A stretch of DNA of 64,000 nt from an uncultured Clostridia bacterium (GTDB lineage: Bacteria; Bacillota; Clostridia; TANB77; CAG-508). Made by a program: the position numbers and the translations under genes. The DNA is taken from NCBI GenBank assembly GCA_947626605.1, contig CANQSV010000001.1:140664-204663 (forward strand). Reading direction: 5' to 3'. Below are positions 57,458 through 64,000 of this stretch, one piece after another. Each line of letters begins with the position of its first letter. The stretch's first letter is position 1. The notes beneath the pieces are model-generated. The model worked only from the letters and a program-made list of their open reading frames with translations. It searched no databases and was not told where the DNA came from.

Positions 57458-58184
57458 TTACTGCATAAAGAAATTTATTATCCCTGTATAAATCCCCCAT
57501 GCTATTTTATCTTGATACTCATCCTGTTGCAATAAAGCTGATTCCTCAGGATTAGATAAGAATCCGCACTCTACAACAGCTAATGGAATTGTAACATTTT
57601 TTACAATGTAAATATTATCGATGCTTTTAGATACCCTATTGTTTTCTCTATCTATTGCATTATTCAGACTAGATTGAATAGATTTTGCTAGGTTCATACA
57701 GTTAGCATCTCCCTCTTTATAGAAAGTTTGCCAGCCATCATATTGTGATTGAGGAATTTTATTCAAATGAATAGAAACAAATGCATCTGCCGAACTCTCA
57801 TTACCTATTTTTACTCTGTTTTTTATATCGGAAATTTTCTTTTGCTTCAAAGTTGTTGACTCTTCATCATATATTCCATTTTCATCTGACCTTGTTAATA
57901 TTACCGTACTCCCACTTTGTTCAAGCATATTTTGTATCTTTAAAGCAATTTTTAAATTTATTCCCGCTTCTGATACACCTTCACTATTTTCAGCTCCGCT
58001 CATCTGGCTTTCCATGTCCAGCATCTAAAACGATTACCTTATTAGTTATTGGCAAACTAACTGTTTCAATACTCTTTTCTTCTTTATTACTTTCTTTAAC
58101 ATTACTAGATAATAAAAATGTAAAAACTGATAAGCAACAAAATAAACTTACTAATAGCAATCTTTTCTTTTTCAAAACAATCAT
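57458..58184 (-). CDS. cwlD: N-acetylmuramoyl-L-alanine amidase CwlD, needs +1 frameshift at CGG
   Basis: Two ORFs (57990-58184 and 57458-58024) give one 241-residue protein if the C at 57998 is skipped, close to the usual CwlD length. N-terminal signal anchor (LLLVSLFCCLSVFTFLL), then VIVLDAGHGKPDE in frame 1 and GAENSEGVSEAGINLKIAL in the +1 frame. The second part has STVILTRSDE, DAFVSIHLNKIP, and VVECGFLSNPEESALL. The zinc ligands fall on both sides of the break (His in DAGHG before it; Glu and the SIHLN His after it). The break codon is CGG, followed two codons later by UGA. CwlD starts muramic-lactam formation in spore cortex. The second ORF alone lacks the catalytic start and signal. 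Confidence 0.85.
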
Positions 58185-58238
58185 AAAAAAACTCCTAATA
58201 TAAATATTTTATTATATTTATATTAAGAGTTTTCATTT

Positions 58239-58316
58239 TTATTCTTCTTTTATATTTTTTATTATGTTTTCTTTTTCCATATTATCTATTATGATTTCTA
58301 CATCTTCATTTCCCAA
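58239..58316 (-). pseudogene. Possible C-terminal remnant of a lost gene
   Basis: An open stretch of 26 codons (EDVEIIIDNMEKENIIKNIKEE, stop) with coding-like composition but no start or ribosome binding site, preceded by a stop codon. It may be the tail of a gene lost when the cwlD region was rearranged. Low confidence. Confidence 0.25.
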
Positions 58317-58386
58317 TCAAATGGTTTTAATAATTAAAAAATAGACTAATTACATTTCAATGTTATTTATAAAGGTTAATAAATTT

Positions 58387-58531
58387 CTCCGCTCATCTGG
58401 CTTTCCATGTCCGGCATCTAAAACTATTACTTTATTTGTTATTGGCAAACTAACAGTTTCAACACTTTGTTCTTCCTTTTTATTCTCATTAATATTACTT
58501 GATAATAGAAAAGTAAAAACTGATAAGCAAC
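58387..58531 (-). pseudogene. Partial, diverged copy of the cwlD 5' region
   Basis: 145 bp align without gaps to 57994-58138, about 86 % identical by eye. It encodes CLSVFTFLLSS to VIVLDAGHGKPDE and ends right after GATGAGCGGAG, so it retains the CGG and its extra C. Within SLPITNKVIVLDAGHGKPDE all differences are synonymous. The far end joins the TTAACATCTCTAC repeat end. It is a fragment, but its codon pattern shows it came from a once-functional gene. Confidence 0.8.
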
Positions 58532-58548
58532 TTAATTAACATCTCTAC

Positions 58549-58574
58549 AAAAAACGGGCGACCAATGGTCGCCC
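58549..58574 (-). terminator. Terminator after the ferredoxin gene
   Basis: GGGCGACC AAT GGTCGCCC, a perfect 8-bp stem, followed on the minus strand by GTTTTTT. The AACATCTCTAC repeat end lies beside it. Confidence 0.7.
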
Positions 58575-58621
58575 TTACGTGTGCAATGTTTTGCAACGTT
58601 TTTGCCATAATTATATTCACA

Positions 58622-58792
58622 TTATTCTTCCTCTGGTGCACTTACAGGGCAAACTCCAGCACATGATCCACATCCTATACAAGCATTTTTATCAATCTCG
58701 TATGTAGTTTCACCTTGTGATATACATCCTACAGGACATTCTCCTGCACAAGCTCCACAACTAATACATTTATCTGTAATTTTGTATGCCAT
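58622..58792 (-). CDS. 2[4Fe-4S] ferredoxin
   Basis: A 56-residue ORF missed by the track: two motifs CISCGACAGECPVGC and CIGCGSCAGVCPVSA, as in clostridial ferredoxin, and an acidic tail. It is a plausible electron acceptor for the por enzyme at the window start. AGGAGG lies 7-8 nt before the ATG. A terminator follows. Confidence 0.95.
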   Translation of the reverse strand: MAYKITDKCISCGACAGECPVGCISQGETTYEIDKNACIGCGSCAGVCPVSAPEEE

Positions 58793-58845
58793 TCTTTTCG
58801 CCTCCTCTCACATGATAAATATTTATATAATATTAATATTTACAT

Positions 58846-59781
58846 TTATATATCATCTTGATTTTCCTTTTCATCCATTTTCTCAAGCCTTTCAAGTTCT
58901 TTTAATTCTTTTAGGCTTTCTTTATCTAAATTTAAATTATTATTTTCTTCAACATCCTTAACTATTTCAATTTCATTAGCAGAATACTTTTTATAATAAA
59001 ATCCATCTTTATCTTTAAACTTAACCCTTATCTTTTCTTTTAATGTTTCTATAGAATCTACAACACCTTCTCCTTCATCTGTTTTAACTATAGCACCATT
59101 TTTAGGTAATCTGGATAATTTATCTTCGTATACCTCATGTTCGTATTTTAAACAACACATAAGTCTACCACAATTTCCTGATATTTTTGATGGAGTTAAA
59201 GATAAATTTTGCTCTTTTGCCATTTTTATTGAAACGGTTTCAAAATTTCCTAGAAAAGAACAGCAACACAATTGTCTACCACAAATACCATTTCCGCCAA
59301 TTCGTTTTACCTGATCTCTAACCCCTATTTGCCTTAACTCTATTCTAGTTTTAAAAATTGATGCTAACTCTTTTACTAAATTCCTGAAATCGATTCTTCC
59401 TTCTGCTGTAAAATAGAATAAAAGTTTACTATTATCAAATTTATATTCAGTATCTACTAGATTCATATCCAAATTATGCTTTTTAATAGTTTTTACTGCT
59501 ATATCATAAGCTTTTTTTGCTTTTTCCTCATTTTCCTCATTATGCTTTTTATCTTCATCCGTTGCAACTCTAATAACAGGTTTTAGTGGATTAGCAAGTT
59601 TTTCCTCATCTATTTGCTTATTTGCTACTACAACTTCTGCATATTCTTCTCCCATAGCCGTTTCTACAATAACAAAATCCTTTTTATTAACTTGAATCTC
59701 TCCCGGATCAAAAAAATATATTTTTCCTGGTCTTTTAAATCTTACTCCAATTACATTTTTCAAAGTATCTATTCCTCCCAA
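58846..59781 (-). CDS. PSP1 domain protein YaaT
   Basis: A 311-residue PSP1-family protein (YaaT/RicT-type). The conserved Cys-rich core GNGICGRQLCCCSF and SGNCGRLMCCLKYEHEVYE is present. In Bacillus YaaT belongs to the RicAFT complex, which works on RNase Y maturation and affects sporulation phosphorelay. A C-terminal E/K-rich tail is extra. Its start overlaps holB by 13 bp, the usual pairing. Confidence 0.93.
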   Translation of the reverse strand: MGGIDTLKNVIGVRFKRPGKIYFFDPGEIQVNKKDFVIVETAMGEEYAEVVVANKQIDEEKLANPLKPVIRVATDEDKKHNEENEEKAKKAYDIAVKTIKKHNLDMNLVDTEYKFDNSKLLFYFTAEGRIDFRNLVKELASIFKTRIELRQIGVRDQVKRIGGNGICGRQLCCCSFLGNFETVSIKMAKEQNLSLTPSKISGNCGRLMCCLKYEHEVYEDKLSRLPKNGAIVKTDEGEGVVDSIETLKEKIRVKFKDKDGFYYKKYSANEIEIVKDVEENNNLNLDKESLKELKELERLEKMDEKENQDDI

Positions 59782-60659
59782 ATTGTAAATAAAAGATTAT
59801 CTATACACATATCGTAATTACTATTTGCTTTTAATCTTTTTTTTGTTTCTTCTACTTTATTAATATAATTTAAATATCTATAATTTTCTTTTGCTTTTTT
59901 TATTAACAACACATTTATATAATCTAGGACTTCATATATATTATCTTTATTGCTGTACAAGCATTCTAATTTATTTATTACATCTAAAATATTTGTTTTT
60001 TCAATATTAGAAAAAGCTTTTTCTATCTCTCCGTACATTTCTCTTTTATCAATATAATTAATAGCATTTCCTATACTACCATTAATTAGCTTTAAAATAT
60101 TTTCAGATACGCTTGGTATTTCATACTTATCTTTTATATATTGATTTATCAAATCATCATCTATTGGTTTAAAGGCTATTTTAGTACATCTTGATCTAAT
60201 TGTATTTAAAATCATGCTTTCATTTTCAGCAATAAGAATTATTATTAAATATGCAGGAGGTTCTTCTAAGGTTTTTAATAAGCAATTTCCCGCTTCTACT
60301 GTCATCTTATCGCTATCATTAATTATATATACTTTTCTATCAGAAACAATTGGTTTTTCCAATACCTTTTCCTGCATTTTTCTAATTTGGTCAATTTTTA
60401 TAATTCCATCTTCTGGATTGATTTCATAATAATCTGGATGATTGTCAGAATCAAATTCTACACATGATTTGCAATCGCAAGATATTCTATCTTGTTTTTT
60501 TAAACATAGGATTTTTTTTGCAAAAGCCTTGGCAAAAAGTTTTTTACCAATTCCTTTAGTTCCAATAAACATATAGCTATGCAATACATGATTATTCTTA
60601 ACTGCAGTACTAAGCATATTTTTTACTTCATCATTTCCTATTAAACTATCAAAATCCAT
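59769..60659 (-). CDS. holB: DNA polymerase III delta' subunit
   Basis: A 296-residue clamp-loader subunit. P-loop-like GTKGIGKKLFAKAFAK, Cys pairs (CLKKQDRISCDCKSC) for zinc, LLKTLEEPPAYLIIIL, and the SRC motif (NTIRSRCTKIAF). Its 3' end overlaps yaaT. Confidence 0.9.
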   Translation of the reverse strand: MDFDSLIGNDEVKNMLSTAVKNNHVLHSYMFIGTKGIGKKLFAKAFAKKILCLKKQDRISCDCKSCVEFDSDNHPDYYEINPEDGIIKIDQIRKMQEKVLEKPIVSDRKVYIINDSDKMTVEAGNCLLKTLEEPPAYLIIILIAENESMILNTIRSRCTKIAFKPIDDDLINQYIKDKYEIPSVSENILKLINGSIGNAINYIDKREMYGEIEKAFSNIEKTNILDVINKLECLYSNKDNIYEVLDYINVLLIKKAKENYRYLNYINKVEETKKRLKANSNYDMCIDNLLFTIWEE

Positions 60660-60683
60660 TTAAAGTCTCCCAGTAAAATAAAT

Positions 60684-61340
60684 TTAATTAACCCTTCCAA
60701 ACTTTTCCATTGGCCAAAACCTTATAAAGATTTTGCTATCAACTTTTTTTATTGGTATACACCCAAAAGCTCTACTATCAGTGCTTCTTTCTCTATTATC
60801 CCCCATAACATATACATACCCATCTGGCACAACTATATCATAAAATGATTCTCCATTTGTTATAGCACCTTCAAGTATATAATCTTCTTCTAACTTTTCA
60901 CCATTCAAATATACATTTCCATCCTTTATTAAAATGTGATCTCCAGCTACACCAATTACCCTTTTTATATAAGTTGTTTTATCAATTTCTAAAACAGAAT
61001 ATTTTATTCTTTCTATAAAACTCATTTTTTTTGTTTTATACACTGCTTCAGGATGTTCTAAATCGACTTCGCCTTCATTAAAACCTATTTTACTTGGTGA
61101 TTCAAAAGTAATTATATCTCCTCTTTTTATCTCGGATTTGATTGTTCTAGCCCATCTATTTAATATTAATCTTTGGTTAGATTCCAATGTATCGTACATT
61201 GAAGATTGTTTAACTACAGTAGGAGTGCCTAAGAAATATCTAATTGTTAGAGCTAATATTAATGCAATTACTGCACAATAGAGCCACTCTCCAATCTCTT
61301 TTAGAATTTCCTTTTTTTTCAATTTTATATTTCCTCCCAT
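60684..61340 (-). CDS. lepB: Signal peptidase I
   Basis: A 218-residue membrane protease with one N-terminal membrane segment (LYCAVIALILALTIRYFLG). The catalytic Ser is in VKQSSMYDTLES and the Lys in YIKRVIGVAGDHI; MGDNRERSTDSRAFG is box E. It removes signal peptides outside the membrane. GGGAGG precedes the ATG (58-nt spacing from the sensor kinase gene upstream is 18 bp). Confidence 0.94.
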   Translation of the reverse strand: MGGNIKLKKKEILKEIGEWLYCAVIALILALTIRYFLGTPTVVKQSSMYDTLESNQRLILNRWARTIKSEIKRGDIITFESPSKIGFNEGEVDLEHPEAVYKTKKMSFIERIKYSVLEIDKTTYIKRVIGVAGDHILIKDGNVYLNGEKLEEDYILEGAITNGESFYDIVVPDGYVYVMGDNRERSTDSRAFGCIPIKKVDSKIFIRFWPMEKFGRVN

Positions 61341-61358
61341 ATGATTTTATATTATACA

Positions 61359-62828
61359 TTACTCTTGACTGTTTTTCAAGTTTTTTTCTGCTTTTGTTGG
61401 GATTCTAATAACAACCTCTGTACCTGTTCCTACTTCACTTTTTATATCTATACTACCATTATTTCTATCTAAGATTTCCTTAGCAATAGATAGACCTAAA
61501 CCAGTTCCGCCCATTGCCCTTGTACGAGCTTTATCAACTCTATAAAATCTTTCAAAAATTTTATTTAAATCACTTTCTGGAATTCCTAACCCATTATCCT
61601 TAATTTTTATGTACGCATCATTATAAACAAATCCTACATACATATTTATTGTTCCACCTTCATTTGTATACTTTATACTATTAGATAAAATATTTAGCAC
61701 TACTCTTTCAATATCCGTTTTATCTGCATAAACTAGTGGAACATTAGCTGTTACAAAGCATTCAACTTTATGACCTTTTTTGTCAATCTCAATTTGAAGT
61801 TTCTCCTGACACTCTTTTACCATTTGACCTAAATCAAATTCTGTTTTTTCAACAACCACTTGACCACTATCACTTCTAGATAAATCCAATAAATCACTAA
61901 CTAATTTTGCCATTCTTCTAGCCTCTGTAGCAATAACATTTAAAAATTTATTTTTTATTTCAGTATCGTATTCTCCTTCTAATAAAGTATCAGCATATCC
62001 CATTATAGAAGTAATAGGAGTTTTCAATTCGTGTGAAACATCTGCTATAAATTCTTTTCTCATTTCATCAAGCTTAACATGCTCAGTTATGTCTTGAATT
62101 AAAACTAGCACACCAGCAAGTTTTTCGTTCTCATCCTTAAAAGATTCAAACAAAATATTAACATGAGTATCTCCTATTCTAACTCTTTGTTCATACATCA
62201 TAAGATTTTCTAAATACATAACCTTCTCTAAATTCACATCTACATTATGCTTTTCAAAAATCATTTCAAAATTCTCGTCTTCTGGAAGAATTCTTAATAA
62301 CCTAGTAGCCGCAGGGTTAATTAGCATAATATTTCCTTTTGTATTAAACACTATTATTCCATCAGTCATATGATTAAGAATAGTTTCTATTTGTTTTTTT
62401 TGCTTAGACAACTCATTTAAATTAGCTTTCAGTTCTGTAATCATAACATTGAACGCATTCGACAAATTAGAAACCTCATTATTTTTCTTTCCAGGATTTG
62501 GATTTTTAATTTCAACATCTTCTCCAGCAGCAATTCTACCTGCATCTGCAATTAATAATTTAATTGGCACAACAACCTTTTTAGAAATATATGCAATTGC
62601 AACTGATGTAATAAAAGCACTACCTATTATAATACTAAAAAAAATACCCCTTAAACTTGTTATTTTCGTTCCAATATTATCAATAATTTGTTGTGCTGTT
62701 CCAATTGCTAAAGCCTCAGATTCTATGTTTCTTAAATAAGATATTTCTATTCCATATAATAATGTTATTACTATTACTTCTATTAAAAAAAATATTAATA
62801 CAATTCTAATCTGCGAATTTTTTAACAT
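61359..62828 (-). CDS. Two-component sensor histidine kinase (WalK/PhoR-type)
   Basis: About 489 residues: membrane segment, short extracellular part, second membrane segment (FFSIIIGSAFITSVAIAYI), HAMP, PAS (IETILNHMTDGIIVFNTKGNIMLINPAA), HisKA with the phospho-His in DVSHELKTPITSI, and HATPase (N box NILSNSIKYTNEGG, G boxes DNGLGIPESD, GGTGLGLSIAKE). The track ATG at 62840 touches the AAGGA site, so the ATG at 62828 may be the true start. It is encoded after the response regulator. Confidence 0.92.
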   Translation of the reverse strand: MLKNSQIRIVLIFFLIEVIVITLLYGIEISYLRNIESEALAIGTAQQIIDNIGTKITSLRGIFFSIIIGSAFITSVAIAYISKKVVVPIKLLIADAGRIAAGEDVEIKNPNPGKKNNEVSNLSNAFNVMITELKANLNELSKQKKQIETILNHMTDGIIVFNTKGNIMLINPAATRLLRILPEDENFEMIFEKHNVDVNLEKVMYLENLMMYEQRVRIGDTHVNILFESFKDENEKLAGVLVLIQDITEHVKLDEMRKEFIADVSHELKTPITSIMGYADTLLEGEYDTEIKNKFLNVIATEARRMAKLVSDLLDLSRSDSGQVVVEKTEFDLGQMVKECQEKLQIEIDKKGHKVECFVTANVPLVYADKTDIERVVLNILSNSIKYTNEGGTINMYVGFVYNDAYIKIKDNGLGIPESDLNKIFERFYRVDKARTRAMGGTGLGLSIAKEILDRNNGSIDIKSEVGTGTEVVIRIPTKAEKNLKNSQE

Positions 62829-62868
62829 ATCTAATCTCATTCCTTTCTAAGGCACACATTAACTATTA

Positions 62869-62894
62869 GTGCCAATGGAATTTTCCATTGGCAC
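62869..62894. promoter_or_regulatory. Perfect 12-bp hairpin between response regulator and kinase genes
   Basis: GTGCCAATGGAA TT TTCCATTGGCAC is a perfect inverted repeat with a 2-nt spacer, between the regulator stop and the kinase start. No T-run follows on the minus strand, so it is more likely an mRNA processing or stability hairpin, or an operator, than a terminator. Confidence 0.5.
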
Positions 62895-62912
62895 ATACTT
62901 TTTATCAAACAA

Positions 62913-63647
62913 TTAATTACCACCTGCTATATAGTATCCTACGCCTCTTTTTGTAATTAATATTTTAGGATTACTCGTATCGAACTCTATCTTTCCACGA
63001 ATTCTTCTAATAGTTACATCTACAGTTCTAATATCTCCATAATACTCATATCCCCAAACTTTTTCTAGTAACAATTCTCTTGTTATAACTTGTCCTGGTT
63101 GACTAGCTAAATATTTTAGAACCTCAAATTCCCTTAAAGTTAAATCAATAACTTGATTTTTAACTCTAACTTCAAATTTATCTAAATCTAAAGATAAATC
63201 TCCAACAACAATTTTATTTGTAGTAGCTTTATTCTCATCTTCTTTTTGTTTTTCATTCGCCATTTCGGCTTTTCTTAAATTAGCTTTAATTCTTGCCATT
63301 AATTCCCTAACACTGAAAGGCTTTGTAACATAATCATCTGCTCCAAGTTCTAGCCCTAGAATTTTATCAATTTCTTCATCTTTAGCTGTAAGCATTAAAA
63401 TAGGAACATTCATTGTATTTCTAATTTTTTTACAAACAGCAAGACCATCCATTTTAGGAAGCATTATATCTAAAAGTATAAGATCTGGTTTTTGACTAGT
63501 TGCAATTTCTACTGCTGAAACTCCATCGTTTGCTTCTAAAGTATTATATCCTTCTTTTTGTAAATTATATACTAAAATATCTACTATAGGTTTTTCATCA
63601 TCTACTATTAAAATAGTTTTTCTTTCTATATCCATAGTATTCTCCAT
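62913..63647 (-). CDS. OmpR-family response regulator (WalR/PhoP-type)
   Basis: A 244-residue regulator. Receiver domain with the acidic pair in LIVDDEKP, the phospho-Asp in DLILLDIMLPKMDG, and the Lys in LMLTAKDEE; C-terminal winged helix (LTLREFEVLKYLASQPGQVITRELLLEKVWGYEYYG). The start is MENTMDIERK at 63647, behind GGGGGGG; the track's longer start includes that site. WalR and PhoP cannot be told apart by eye. Confidence 0.93.
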   Translation of the reverse strand: MENTMDIERKTILIVDDEKPIVDILVYNLQKEGYNTLEANDGVSAVEIATSQKPDLILLDIMLPKMDGLAVCKKIRNTMNVPILMLTAKDEEIDKILGLELGADDYVTKPFSVRELMARIKANLRKAEMANEKQKEDENKATTNKIVVGDLSLDLDKFEVRVKNQVIDLTLREFEVLKYLASQPGQVITRELLLEKVWGYEYYGDIRTVDVTIRRIRGKIEFDTSNPKILITKRGVGYYIAGGN

Positions 63648-63786
63648 ATAGTCCCCCCCTAAAATCGACTTTTTTATCATTTCGAATATATCACAATAAT
63701 TTATTTAATACAAGTATTTTTTTATTTTTTCTTATACTATTATTTCCATTTTTTTTATAAGTATGTAAATAATAATTCCATAGGAA

Positions 63787-63815
63787 TTGACATATAATAA
63801 AATATATAGTATACT
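63787..63815 (+). promoter_or_regulatory. Promoter of a small transcript at the window end
   Basis: TTGACA (63787-63792) and TATACT (63810-63815) are spaced 17 nt, divergent from the response regulator gene. Confidence 0.65.
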
Positions 63816-63821
63816 ATATTT

Positions 63822-63893
63822 AGCTTAAGCATGAGAATAAATCGAATAGCTCAAATGTTTACAGAGATATGTTGACCACATATCTCATTTTTT
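63822..63893 (+). ncRNA. Candidate small RNA (about 72 nt)
   Basis: The predicted transcript carries a loop-like TGAG...CTCA element and ends in GAGATATG TTGAC/CATATCTC plus TTTTTTT, a strong terminator. No ORF with a ribosome binding site fits. It matches the design of 21658-21732 (17-nt promoter, one variable hairpin, strong terminator), with no clear primary sequence identity. Confidence 0.4.
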
Positions 63894-63904
63894 TGTAAAA
63901 AAGT

Positions 63905-63930
63905 GGGCGACCCCACTGGTCGGTCGCCCC
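63905..63930. repeat. GGGCGACC hairpin
   Basis: GGGCGACC and GGTCGCCC form an 8-bp stem. It belongs to the same GGCGACC vocabulary as the terminators at 3363, 8356 and 58549. The remaining 70 bp of the window are AT-rich and end within an intergenic region. Confidence 0.55.
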
Positions 63931-64000
63931 TTGTATAATATAGTCAATGTAAATATTGGCTATATTTTTTAGCTTATTTTACATAAATTGATAATTGTAC

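Noticed and set aside
57990-58024. RF2-type +1 shift at the UGA codon of cwlD
   Set aside because: Skipping at AGC-UGA would insert Arg-Ser and drop the conserved Gly-Ala; the shift at CGG restores DEGAE, which fits the family better.
57781-58203. 140-residue ORF on the plus strand
   Set aside because: Antisense shadow of cwlD; skewed Leu/Phe/Ser composition and no ribosome binding site.

Overview
The window looks like a chromosome segment of a low-GC, anaerobic, endospore-forming member of the Clostridia, probably an uncultured gut-type lineage. The grounds are AT-rich codon use, a four-subunit 2-oxoacid:ferredoxin oxidoreductase and AdhE, and a set of sporulation and germination genes: Spo0E-like phosphatase, alpha/beta SASP, SleB/YpeB, SpoIIE, CwlD and a SpoVD-like PBP. 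The species cannot be fixed from sequence alone.

Layout. 1-3.4 kb: por operon (+). 3.4-8.2 kb: coaD, adhE and an M23 peptidase (-). 8.4-12.7 kb: an orphan VirD4/TraG-like ATPase broken by a +1 frameshift, two unknown genes, a DnaJ-like chaperone and a Spo0E-like gene (-). 12.8-18.6 kb: lgt, an M16 peptidase pair, SASP and sleB-ypeB (-). 18.8-25.4 kb (+): lipid glycosyltransferase, purA, tRNA-fMet, a possible small RNA, mnmA, a class B PBP and a small membrane exporter. 25.4-32 kb: AI-2E permease, purF, purN and a large repeat lipoprotein. 32-35 kb: a GC-rich orphan gene, yqeY and a possible split HipA-like pair. 35-52.9 kb: the S10-spc-alpha ribosomal cluster (-), rpsJ to rplQ, with secY, adk, map, infA and rpoA and without rpmD. 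53-63.7 kb: murF, spoIIE, cwlD (frameshifted), a ferredoxin, yaaT, holB, lepB and a WalRK/PhoPR-type two-component pair (-).

The strongest unusual signal is translational. Two otherwise intact genes, the VirD4-like ATPase and cwlD, each need a +1 shift, and in both the shift falls exactly on an in-frame CGG, with the C skipped and the next triplet (GGT or GGA) read as the conserved Gly. By eye I find no in-frame CGG in any other native gene of the window; the only one is in a GC-rich, foreign-looking gene. A diverged partial copy of cwlD beside the gene keeps the same extra C although most codons around it differ only synonymously, which argues against a sequencing error. This suggests that CGG is unassigned or very slow here and serves as a programmed +1 site or a four-base Gly codon.

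The second strong signal is repeats. About eight copies of a 120-bp palindrome sit directly after stop codons, six to seven of them inside the ribosomal operon, some as oppositely oriented pairs (REP/BIME-like). Their outer arms differ from copy to copy yet stay self-complementary. Other repeat families (a modular GGTCGTCG/AACATCTCTAC family, an AT-rich palindrome, and a structured hairpin with a conserved internal loop) fill most of the remaining gaps.
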